From contig REDL01000064.1 in NCBI GenBank assembly GCA_007693505.1, positions 62,001 through 126,000 of the forward strand: 64,000 bases of DNA. Direction: 5' to 3'. Under the pieces are notes generated by a model that saw only the letters and a program-made list of their open reading frames with translations, had not been told where the DNA came from and did not search any database. The stretch is from Desulfovibrionales bacterium. Lineage in GTDB: Bacteria; Desulfobacterota; Desulfovibrionia; Desulfovibrionales; Desulfonatronaceae. A program made the position numbers and the translations under genes. Below, piece by piece: positions 56,905 to 64,000 of the stretch. The first letter of the stretch is position 1, and each line of letters begins with the position of its first letter.

Positions 56905-57790
56905 GACAGGCGGCTCCTGCCCATTACAACGTGGCTGAACTGAATCCGCCGTTCGTCCTGGCCGGTACGTCCAGGCCATCCAGAGCGCGGCAGAGGCCTG
57001 CTACGAGGTGCTGATCATCGAGAGCCTGACGCATGCATGGGCCGGTGAAGGCGGTATCCTGGAGTTCGTGGACAAGGCAACGCAGGCCATGAAGTACAAC
57101 TTCGCGGCATGGCGGGAGGCTTCGCCCAAACACAATGCCATGGTGGACGCGATCCTCGGGGCTCCAATGCATGTCATTACTGCCATCAGGGCAAAGACGG
57201 CCTGAGATATTTTCAAGGGTGAAAGGACGGGGAAGGCTAGGCCGGTGAAGATTGGCTTGGCTCCGATCCAGCGCGACGGGCTCGAATACCAGTTCACCGC
57301 CGTCCTGGAGCTTTTCGTTGACAGCCATATCGCCACGGCGACCAAGGACAGGATGGGCCTGTTTGACGGCTCCTACTTCACGCCAGAGAAAGAGACCGGC
57401 GAGAAGCTCATGGCTTGGCTCAACGGTGAGCCGTCCAACGGGAACGGTGACGACCAGCCTCTCGATCCGAGGCCTGCACGGAATATCGTACAGATTCCCA
57501 ACCCGCCGAAGGTGGAACCACGGACGGACCGAGGAACGACGGTGGTCGATCTGTTCAGCGTGTTAAGCACCCTGGGCCTGGGGGATCAGGTGGAGCATTA
57601 CGAGATGTATTTGGTCAAGAAGTACGGCCATTCCTCGAAAGACCTGACGACCGGTGAGATCAGCGAGCAGTACATTACGCTCAGTCTGTGCAAGAGGGAT
57701 CAAAAGATGCTCAAGCAGTTGACGGATTACTTTGCGGCTTTGGAGAGTTACCGGAAGGCTCACTTTGGGATTGAGAAAGGGAAGAGCTAA
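56905..57790 (+). pseudogene. Broken phage-type AAA/RecA-like ATPase (Sak4-like)
   Basis: Remnant of a nucleotide-binding protein of the type found in phages for recombination. From 56922 one frame reads HYNVAELNPPFV; near 56960-56966 the sense continues in another frame as RYVQAIQSAAEACYEV, then the Walker B-like LIIESLTHAWAGEGG. An in-frame TGA at 57203-57205 follows AIRAKTA, after which the same frame continues through KIGLAPIQRDGLEYQF to GEKLMAWLNG and a C-terminal extension ending at 57790. The Walker A region is missing. So at least one frameshift, one nonsense codon and a 5' deletion. The family call is from memory of similar proteins. Confidence 0.6.
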
Positions 57791-57832
57791 CAAGAGGTTG
57801 GAAACCTACGTTTCACACTGCCGAGACGCGGC

Positions 57833-58545
57833 GTGAAACGAGGTTCAATCTCGCCGTTCCGACCTGCAGGAAGAAATCCATGGAATTCGATGCACCAGAA
57901 GAGGCGATGCCCGGCCATTGCCCTGCTGGACGATCTGGGCTGGCCCCCGTTCAACGCCTATCAGGAATTCGATGGCGGCCTGCCGTGTGTGGGCCTACTG
58001 GGCGATGCCGTGGATGCCCTGTTGGGAACCGAGGAAGTCAAGCGCGGCTACCTTGATCTGACCAACGTGGTCCAGCGGCTCTACAAGGCTGTATTACCCG
58101 ATCCCGAGGCCAAGGACTTCGCGGCCCAGGTCATGCCCATTTGGATCATTGCCGGCAAAATCCGCGATTTGACCCCGCCTACGGACACTTCCTTGATCAT
58201 GGAGCAGGTGGAAGAACTCCTGGATCGTTCGGTGGTCACGGAAGGGTACTGTTCGACCTGCTGACCAAACCGGATATCGAACTCAGTGAAAAGGACAAGC
58301 TCAAGGTCAAAGCCACAGCCCGCGAACTTCTGGCCACCCTGAAAAAGGAAAAGCTGGTCCTGGACTGGCGCAAACGTCAACAGGCCCGCGCCGAAGTCCG
58401 CGTGATCATCGAAAAAGTCCTGGATGCAGGCCTGCCCAGAGTCTACAGCCCGGAGCTTTTCAACCAGAAAAGCTCAGCCGTCTACCAGCACGTCTATGAT
58501 GCCTACTTTGGTACCGGTGGGAACGTGTACGGAACGGCGGCGTGA
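57833..58545 (+). pseudogene. hsdR: 3' remnant of a type I restriction subunit HsdR
   Basis: C-terminal fragment of the helicase-translocase subunit of a type I restriction-modification system. One frame gives EEVKRGYLDLTNVVQRLYKA and DPEAKDFAAQVMPIWIIAGKIRD up to VVTEGY, then stops at 58262-58264. The next part continues in another frame from LLTKPDIELSEKDKLKVKATA to the end, including ARELLATLKKEKLVLDW, VRVIIEKVLDAGLP and SSAVYQHVYDAYFG. The break is a single frameshift near 58250. The nuclease and helicase motor domains (roughly the first two thirds) and hsdM/hsdS are absent. The 5' border of homology is uncertain. Confidence 0.72.
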
Positions 58546-58956
58546 TTGATAAGTGGTTATTTCTCAACGAAGAAGCGTTGAATTCAGGAAGACTGCCACA
58601 CCGACCTGCTCAGGTCGCCCACGGCAACTCCTTCCAGTCCGTTGCATATCTCGGGCTCAATGCGCCTGCCGCATTACCCAGCGCTGACAGGTACCTTCAC
58701 TTCTGACCGCGCAGGCGCTCCCCGACCTTGGTGGCATATCCGGACACGATCTGCTCCAACTGTTTGAGGTGTCCAGCAAAACTCTATACCAGTCCAGATG
58801 CCGAAATTTTTCTGGCGTTTCAACGAGAGAGCCGCTACGCTGGCCTATGAACTGGTGCCGGCTTTAGGGCATGTAGTTCTCAAGCAATCTGCGTCTGTTC
58901 AGGTGTCCAACTGTTTTTGGAGAATATCAAAACGTTCTACGACATAAGGGGAGACA
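58546..58956. other. Non-coding right border of the decayed region
   Basis: About 410 bases without a gene I can support. On the minus strand, 58697-58780 reads GHLKQLEQIVSGYATKVGER and ends LRGQK-stop, which looks like the C-terminus of some lost protein. On the plus strand a short frame begins MPKFFWRFNERAATLAYELV near 58799. Both are too short to assign. The last ~60 bases probably carry the nfeD promoter. Confidence 0.4.
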
Positions 58957-59421
58957 ATGATTCCCGATACCTGGATAACTCCATGGCTGGCCTGGTTTTT
59001 GGCCGCCATTGCTTTTGCAACTCTTGAAATGTTCCTGCCGATGTTCATCTTTTTGTTTATTGCCATCGGTTGCCTTGGGGTTGCTTTGGCCTTGCTGCTT
59101 TTTGATCTTTCGCTGACGCAACAGCTGATTCTTTTTATCATCGTTACCATTTCCTCCCTTCTTGTCCTGCGCAAGTCGATGATGCGTATCTTTCGTGGCG
59201 TCACCGCGGATCGCAGTGATACGGATTTCAATGATTTTCCCTACGGCGAGCGTGTCCAGGTGCTGCGAGACATCAAGCCCCCGCAGGCGGGACGTATTCA
59301 GCACCGGGGAACTGCCTGGGATGCCGTGGCGGATGAACCGGTCGACGCAGGAGCAACGGTTGAGATTGTTGGTTACGCGGGAAATTCTCGCCAAACATTT
59401 CACGTTCGGAAATCAAACTAG
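58957..59421 (+). CDS. NfeD-family membrane protein (short form)
   Basis: 154 residues: two to three membrane segments in the first ~75 residues (WLAWFLAAIAFATLEMFLP and later LILFIIVTISSLLVLRK), then a C-terminal OB-fold domain (residues ~95-150, GRIQHRGTAWDAVADEPVDAG with the family GTxW motif). Members are encoded beside stomatin-type SPFH proteins and are thought to cooperate with them in membrane microdomains; the exact role is unclear. AGGGGAGA precedes the ATG. The stomatin gene starts 10 bases after its stop. Confidence 0.92.
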   Translation: MIPDTWITPWLAWFLAAIAFATLEMFLPMFIFLFIAIGCLGVALALLLFDLSLTQQLILFIIVTISSLLVLRKSMMRIFRGVTADRSDTDFNDFPYGERVQVLRDIKPPQAGRIQHRGTAWDAVADEPVDAGATVEIVGYAGNSRQTFHVRKSN

Positions 59422-59430
59422 GAGATACTG

Positions 59431-60405
59431 ATGAGCGCTCCGCTTATTGCATTGCTGGTCCTCGCCGGATTTATCGTTCTCGTTCTGCTCAAGACCGCCG
59501 TGGTCGTTCCCCAAAAAAGCGAGTATATTGTTGAACGGTTGGGGAAATACAACAACACGCTCGGGGCGGGTTTTCACATCCTGGTCCCCTTTCTCGACCG
59601 TGTGGCCTACCGGTTTTCACTGAAGGAAGAGGTTTTCGACATTCCCAGCCAGACATGTATTACCAAGGACAACGTCACCGTTGAGGTGGATGGTCTCATC
59701 TATTTGCAAGTCGTGGACAGCAAACTTTCCGCTTACGGGATCAACGACTACCGAATGGCCGCATCCCAGTTGGCCCAAACAACTTTGCGATCCTGCATCG
59801 GCCGGATTGATCTGGACAAAACATTTGAGGAGCGCGAGACCATCAATGGTCAGGTTGTCGAATCCATCGATCAGGCAGCCCAGGCCTGGGGTGTGAAGGT
59901 CCTGCGTTACGAGGTCAAGGATATCCTGCCCCCGGAATCCGTGAAAAAGGCCATGGAAGCCCAGATGACCGCGGAGCGGGAAAAGCGGGCGGCCATCGCC
60001 CGTTCAGAGGGTGAACGCCAGGCCACGATCAACCGGGCTGAGGGCGACAGGCAGGACGCTATCCTGCGTTCAGAGGGGGAAAAGCAGAAACGCATCAACG
60101 AAGCGGAAGGGCGGGCCAAGGAAATTCTGATTGTTGCGCAGGCCACGGCGGATGGTTTGAGCACGATTGCCAAGCAACTGCAAGCGCCTGGTGGGCAGGA
60201 CGCCGCAAATCTTCGCGTAGCCGAGCAGTATGTCGGCGAATTCGGCAGGCTTGCCAAGGCTTCCAATACGCTGATCATTCCGGGCAATGTCGCGGATTTG
60301 GCCGGAATGGTCTCCTCAGCCATGGCCGCGTTTCAAAACATTACGTCCGTGCAGACCGCTTTTGGCCAGGAGCATGCTCCAATGCGCGACCACCCCAAAA
60401 GATAA
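59431..60405 (+). CDS. SPFH/stomatin-family protein (QmcA/paraslipin type)
   Basis: 324 residues. One N-terminal membrane segment (residues ~4-24) and then an SPFH domain (VVPQKSEYIVERLGKY, TKDNVTVEVDGLIYLQV, AYGINDYRMAASQLAQTTLRS). A long Ala/Glu/Arg/Gln-rich coiled coil carries near-repeats of the RSEGERQ / RAEGDRQ / RSEGEKQ type (about residues 190-225). Forms membrane-associated oligomers; bacterial members associate with proteases such as FtsH or with NfeD. An AGGAGA site lies five bases before the ATG. Forms a two-gene unit with nfeD. Confidence 0.93.
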   Translation: MSAPLIALLVLAGFIVLVLLKTAVVVPQKSEYIVERLGKYNNTLGAGFHILVPFLDRVAYRFSLKEEVFDIPSQTCITKDNVTVEVDGLIYLQVVDSKLSAYGINDYRMAASQLAQTTLRSCIGRIDLDKTFEERETINGQVVESIDQAAQAWGVKVLRYEVKDILPPESVKKAMEAQMTAEREKRAAIARSEGERQATINRAEGDRQDAILRSEGEKQKRINEAEGRAKEILIVAQATADGLSTIAKQLQAPGGQDAANLRVAEQYVGEFGRLAKASNTLIIPGNVADLAGMVSSAMAAFQNITSVQTAFGQEHAPMRDHPKR

Positions 60406-60555
60406 CCGGATTTTGCCCTGGAGCCGTTTGCTTCACATAGCGCCGGATGATTGACAAGGATTTTCTTCTGTGGTTGAGGCCACAGCGTTGAGATCATCCT
60501 TGCATGGGAGCGCAACAACGGTGTTCCTGAAGGGTGGAAGATCGTGTTCCGCCGC

Positions 60556-61896
60556 CTAGCGCTCTCCGAGATACTGTTTGCGCCACGCATCCAGGAAGAG
60601 CAGGGCCGTCTCCAACTCGCTGAGGGTGCCCTGGCGCTGGCGGATGGCCCAAATAAGATCATCAAAGCCAACTGAGGGTCGCAGATTCAGGTCGCGAAGC
60701 AGGCCATCCACCTGGGCGCGGAGGTCGGGAGAGAGTTCGTCCAGAGGCGATTGCCGCTGGTCAGGATCCAAGTCTCCAGGACCCTGGGCATTGGCGAGAG
60801 CTGACGGTCCTTGGGCCGGGATCTGCTTCTGTTCCTGGCCCAGCCCAAGTCGTTCCCGCAGAAAGGTCAAAAGGGTCGTCATCCTGTGCTGGTAGGTATG
60901 CTCGTGCAGAACCCGTTCCCGCGCCCGACGGCTCATGGCCTGCCGCTCCTCGGGATGAGCCAGGTAATGGCGGATTGCGTCGTGCAGGCCCTCCATGTCC
61001 TCGAATACGGCCACCTCATCATCCATGAACAGATCGGCCAGCAGACCACGGCGGTCAACAAGTTGGAAGGCCTTGCAGGAGGCCAGCTCAAAGGTCCGGG
61101 GGTTAACGAAGTCTCCGTCGGGGATCAGCGGTTCGGCCTTGACGCTGGAATGCAGATTCAGATTGATTTTTGCGGCGTTGAAGACCTTGACCGCCTCTTC
61201 CGGACTGATTCGCTCTCCGGGACGTTGCAGGAGCGGCGTCAGAGGGCCATGGGAAGGCCAGTCATTGCCCCAGATCTTGAAGTCCTGGGAGAGGAATTGA
61301 CGGAAGGCAGCCAAGCGATTCGGGTAGCCGGCGCCAAGGAAGGAGAGGTCCGATCCATAGCGGCGCTGCTCAACGGCAGACAGCTTCCGAGGGCAGTGAA
61401 TGTCCGGGTCCGCGGCCAGGGGCAGGTAGATGGCGTTGCGCTGGTCCAGCTCCTCCAAAAGGCCGAAAAACGGCTCTTTCTGGATCACCGCAAAGGCGTC
61501 GTACAGCCGGGCAAAGGCTTTCCAGTACGGGAAGACCTGGTAGTCCTCCACGAACCACATGGCCGTGGTCACCTTGTCCCGGCGCAGGCGTTGCAACGCC
61601 TGGCGGCTCAAGGGGGCCTGGGCCAGGGCCAGGACCAGATCCGGCTCAAAGTGTTCCACCTTGGCCAGAATGGTCTGGGCCACGAGCTGGAGAAAGGAAT
61701 TTTCCAGGGCCACCATCCGGTCCGCGGCAATACGCTGTTCTTTGAGTGCTCGGAAGGCCCCGTGAAATTCCGGCGCTTCGAAGCACTCCACTGTATGCCC
61801 CAGGCTGCGCAGAGCCCGGGTGCAGTAGCGGCCGATGGGCAGGGATCCGCCGTACAGGGGCAGGACCGTGAGAATTCGCAAGGGTGTGGCGGTCAT
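60556..61896 (-). CDS. CgeB-like glycosyltransferase family protein
   Basis: 446 residues. The GT-B-like fold has an N-terminal ILTVLPLYGGSLPIGRYCTRAL segment. The middle VTTAMWFVEDYQVFPYWKAF and DLSFLGAGYPNRL match the CgeB / DUF3880 glycosyltransferases, and VNPRTFELASCKAFQLVD is the C-terminal donor-binding pattern. The final ~75 residues are Gln/Pro-rich and then helical. ATGA overlap with the upstream GT9 gene points to one operon rpe-GT9-this gene. Donor sugar and acceptor unknown; a role in surface or flagellar glycans is inference. Confidence 0.8.
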   Translation of the reverse strand: MTATPLRILTVLPLYGGSLPIGRYCTRALRSLGHTVECFEAPEFHGAFRALKEQRIAADRMVALENSFLQLVAQTILAKVEHFEPDLVLALAQAPLSRQALQRLRRDKVTTAMWFVEDYQVFPYWKAFARLYDAFAVIQKEPFFGLLEELDQRNAIYLPLAADPDIHCPRKLSAVEQRRYGSDLSFLGAGYPNRLAAFRQFLSQDFKIWGNDWPSHGPLTPLLQRPGERISPEEAVKVFNAAKINLNLHSSVKAEPLIPDGDFVNPRTFELASCKAFQLVDRRGLLADLFMDDEVAVFEDMEGLHDAIRHYLAHPEERQAMSRRARERVLHEHTYQHRMTTLLTFLRERLGLGQEQKQIPAQGPSALANAQGPGDLDPDQRQSPLDELSPDLRAQVDGLLRDLNLRPSVGFDDLIWAIRQRQGTLSELETALLFLDAWRKQYLGER

Positions 61897-63131
61897 GGCA
61901 TATCGATCATCCAGTCGGTTTCATGGTACAGAGCCGTGGCCGCAGCCTGCTCCAAACGGACTCGGCGTGGTGTGGTTCGCAATCTGTGCGATCGCAGCAG
62001 TTCGCGATGGGCCAGGCGGGCGTCGCGTTCCGGCAGCTCTCCAGCAAGAGGTCGCAGGTCCTGGCCAAAGTCGTCCAGATGGGTACCCAGCAGGCAGAGA
62101 CCTTCCAAAGGGACAGGAAGAGCGGGACCGTTGGGCAACGTTTCCCTGGCCAGTCGGACCAGGACGGCCTTGTGCGCAAAAGACGTTGCGCAGGCCACTG
62201 CTCGGGAGCAGGATACGGCTTCCAGGCAGGGAACGCACGGCTCCACGGATTGCCAGATCAGGTGCCCCTCTCCGTAAGGTCCGGTCTCAAAGGCCCAGGC
62301 CGACGAAAGAAAAAAGGCCATGACCGGAGTGCCCAGGTGGGCTGCCAGGTGCATGGTCCCGGTATCCGGGGTCAGCAACAGGTCCAGATCTTGGACCACC
62401 TCGGCCAGTCCGTTCCAATCGGTGCGCCCGGTCAAATCGTTCAGCCTGCCCTGGATCGCCGCCGGAAGCAGGGGCCGCAAGGCCCTGGCCGCTCCACGCT
62501 CCGCCATGGTGCCCAGGAGATGGATCCTGCCCGTGCTCCGGGCGGCCGTGGCCTGGATGATCCGGGCCAATATAGGAACAGGCAGGGTGCGCCGAGCATG
62601 CCGGCCGGCCAGGACCACGCCCAGGCCGCCGCCCTTGGCGACTGCTGGAGGGTTGACCAGGCTTGGCGGCAAGGGCAGATCGAGAAAAAAACCCCAGTAG
62701 TCCATCAGGTTCAGGGGATTGGTCAGGCGGTGCGTGCTGAGGCGAAAGACCATTTCCGGCCAGCGACCGCGAACCAGCTGTCCCTGATTCCACTGGTAGC
62801 CCGCGACCTGCTCTGGTGCGAACAGTCCGGCCAGGGCGTGGTTGTATGCGGAGAGGTTCAGATTGTAGACCCGGGTGACGTCGGCGGCCTTCCACGCCGC
62901 AACGAGAGTGGCGCAGGCCCGAACAATGGAATCGGGTTCGGCCCGGGAAGCATGGACCGGCAGGCCGTGGACGATCACCCCTGGATAAAGCAACATGGCC
63001 AGCTGGACCAGCCCGGTATCCACGACCAGATGGACCTCCCGATTCGGATCGGTCTGCAGGCCGCGCACCAGTCGCTTTGTCTGGATGAGGTCCCCGAACC
63101 GGGCCAGTTGGATGACCAGGTGCGCGCTCAT
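61893..63131 (-). CDS. GT9-family glycosyltransferase (heptosyltransferase-like)
   Basis: 412 residues. The N-terminal VIQLARFGDLIQTKRLVRGL is the classic GT9 acceptor-side motif, and LLTPDTGTMHLAAHLGTPVMAFF (residues ~255-277) the donor-binding one. It then has PCVPCLEAVSCSRAVAC, a Cys-rich insertion seen in some deltaproteobacterial members. The C-terminal ~80 residues are helical, Arg/Leu-rich and beyond the usual domain. Likely transfers ADP-heptose or a related sugar to LPS core or a protein. Twenty bases downstream of rpe on the same strand and overlapping the next glycosyltransferase. Confidence 0.87.
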   Translation of the reverse strand: MSAHLVIQLARFGDLIQTKRLVRGLQTDPNREVHLVVDTGLVQLAMLLYPGVIVHGLPVHASRAEPDSIVRACATLVAAWKAADVTRVYNLNLSAYNHALAGLFAPEQVAGYQWNQGQLVRGRWPEMVFRLSTHRLTNPLNLMDYWGFFLDLPLPPSLVNPPAVAKGGGLGVVLAGRHARRTLPVPILARIIQATAARSTGRIHLLGTMAERGAARALRPLLPAAIQGRLNDLTGRTDWNGLAEVVQDLDLLLTPDTGTMHLAAHLGTPVMAFFLSSAWAFETGPYGEGHLIWQSVEPCVPCLEAVSCSRAVACATSFAHKAVLVRLARETLPNGPALPVPLEGLCLLGTHLDDFGQDLRPLAGELPERDARLAHRELLRSHRLRTTPRRVRLEQAAATALYHETDWMIDMP

Positions 63132-63151
63132 GGTTGTTGTGTGGAATCCCG

Positions 63152-63826
63152 CTATGACTCGTTGACGGCCCGCATGAAGGTTTTCAGGCGGTCCGCGTAG
63201 GGCGGATAGCCGAAAAAGGCCGATCCGGAGACAAAGACGTTTGCCCCGTGCTCGGCCAGTTTCCGGATATTATCCGGGGTGATGCCGCCGTCCACTTGAA
63301 TGAAGGTCTCGGCGCCGATTTCCTGGATCATGGCCCGCAGTCGACGGACTTTGTGCATGGTAAAGGGAATGAACGACTGCCCACCGAAGCCGGGATTCAC
63401 GGTCATCACCAGGACCATGTCCAGTTGGGGCAAAAGATACTCCACCATGCTCAGCGGGGTGTGCGGGTTCAGGGCCACTCCAGCCTTGGCGCCCAGGCGG
63501 CTGATTTCGGAAACCGTTCGTTCCAGGTGAACGCAGGCTTCGGCATGCACGCAGAGCATGTTCGCGCCGGCATCCACGAAATCAGCCAGATACCGATCCG
63601 GCTCCTGGATCATCAGATGGACATCGAAGAACAGTCCGCTTCGCTTGCGACAGGCCTTGATCACTGGTGGGCCGAAGGTGATATTGGGCACAAAAGCCCC
63701 ATCCATGACGTCCCAGTGCACCCATTCCAGGCCGGCCTGCTCCAGGGCGACCAGCTCTTCGCCGATGCGGCTGAAGTCCGAGGAAAGCAGGGAAGGGGTG
63801 AGGATGATGGGGGGTGTGGTCGGCAT
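63152..63826 (-). CDS. rpe: Ribulose-phosphate 3-epimerase
   Basis: TIM-barrel metalloenzyme interconverting ribulose-5-P and xylulose-5-P. About 224 residues. LTPSLLSSDFSRIGEEL opens the barrel; metal ligands fall in WVHWDVMDGAFVPNITFGP (His and Asp) and DVHLMI (His), and VDGGITPDNI with the final Asp. MTVNPGFGGQSFIP is the phosphate-loop motif. I place the start at ATG 63826: AAGGAG is seven bases upstream. ATG 63832 is too close to that site, and the longer frame (from 63889) reads through the dispersed repeat. First gene of an operon with two glycosyltransferases. Confidence 0.95.
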   Translation of the reverse strand: MPTTPPIILTPSLLSSDFSRIGEELVALEQAGLEWVHWDVMDGAFVPNITFGPPVIKACRKRSGLFFDVHLMIQEPDRYLADFVDAGANMLCVHAEACVHLERTVSEISRLGAKAGVALNPHTPLSMVEYLLPQLDMVLVMTVNPGFGGQSFIPFTMHKVRRLRAMIQEIGAETFIQVDGGITPDNIRKLAEHGANVFVSGSAFFGYPPYADRLKTFMRAVNES

Positions 63827-63847
63827 AAACATGCTCCTTGGCAGTTC

Positions 63848-63984
63848 GTTGTAAAACTCCCAATTACTGCGTGACTGCAAAAAGTTCAAACTCTCATGTA
63901 TGAGTAAAAACGCTTCGACATTGAGCTTTTTTGCTCATTGCACTTGGTTTTTTGAACGGACTGCCGGATAAGAACTTTTTCAAC
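63848..63984 (-). repeat. Dispersed ~137-bp repeat, copy B (MITE-like)
   Basis: Inverted copy of 48398-48535. It lies immediately 5' of rpe, its inner end 22 bases before the start codon. Terminal inverted repeat ends read GTTGAAAAAGTTC at one side and GTTGTAAAACTC at the other. The internal TTGAACTTTTTGC block is conserved. Relative to the downstream gene it has the same orientation as copy A has to bamA. Confidence 0.85.
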
Positions 63985-64000
63985 ACGCAGTTAGTGCGGC

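Noticed and set aside
56229-58956. Direct repeat of the tRNA-Leu 3' end as an attachment site at the right border
   Set aside because: I looked for the TTCGATTCCGGCCC block in 56318-58956 and did not see it, so no att pair is claimed.
59997-60110. Short degenerate repeats coding RSEGERQ-like units in the stomatin gene
   Set aside because: This is the normal heptad-like coiled-coil repeat of SPFH proteins, not a DNA repeat of interest or a CRISPR.
60811-62277. 488-codon plus-strand frame opposite the two glycosyltransferase genes
   Set aside because: Both minus-strand genes show clear glycosyltransferase motifs; the plus frame does not.

Overview
The window reads as a chromosome segment of a Gram-negative, deltaproteobacterial-type sulfate reducer, most likely order Desulfovibrionales. 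This placement is inferred from gene content and order, not from a database search. The supporting points are a dcw cluster whose FtsI carries a C-terminal PASTA domain, a CobA-HemD fusion, LpxI as the UDP-diacylglucosamine hydrolase, a BamA with an extra N-terminal domain, orphan TorD-like and FdhD molybdoenzyme maturation factors, and an outer-membrane block in the order lysS-lolC-lolD-bamA-skp-lpxD-fabZ-lpxA-lpxI.

Region by region: 1-16335 is a tightly packed division and cell wall (dcw) cluster in the order rsmH (3' end only), ftsL, ftsI, murE, murF, mraY, murD, ftsW, murG, murC, murB, ftsQ, ftsA, ftsZ, with many ATGA/GTGA stop-start overlaps. 16424-23923 holds a radical SAM protein, a small FmdB-type zinc-ribbon protein on the minus strand, a CgeB-like glycosyltransferase, recN, transaldolase and an exported histidine phosphatase. 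24162-26636 (minus) holds era and a BPL_N-domain protein of unknown role. 26731-40435 (plus) holds valS, cobA-hemD, purN, an AMMECR1 protein, a receiver-GAF-GGDEF-EAL regulator, lepA, two tandem signal peptidases, comM and a PilZ protein. 40590-44411 (minus) holds a single-domain response regulator, tRNA-Asn, a TorD-like chaperone, and upp with uraA for uracil salvage. 44981-55273 (plus) is lysS plus the lipoprotein-sorting, outer-membrane assembly and lipid A block. fdhD (minus) and tRNA-Leu(TAA) follow.

Downstream of tRNA-Leu, 56318-58956 is a decayed accessory region. It contains a phage-type AAA/RecA-like ATPase broken by a frameshift and an in-frame stop, and the frameshifted 3' end of a type I restriction hsdR gene. 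The window closes with an nfeD-stomatin pair and a minus-strand group rpe, GT9 glycosyltransferase, CgeB-like glycosyltransferase.

The most unusual non-coding signals are two. The first is a ~251-bp imperfect foldback element (18471-18721) between fmdB and a glycosyltransferase gene. The second is a ~138-bp dispersed repeat with imperfect terminal inverted repeats, found twice (48398-48535 and, inverted, 63848-63984). Both copies lie just upstream of a gene start, bamA and rpe, in the same orientation relative to that gene. I found no CRISPR array, intact transposase, integrase or rRNA. No complete new defence or biosynthetic system is evident; most of the window is conserved housekeeping DNA.
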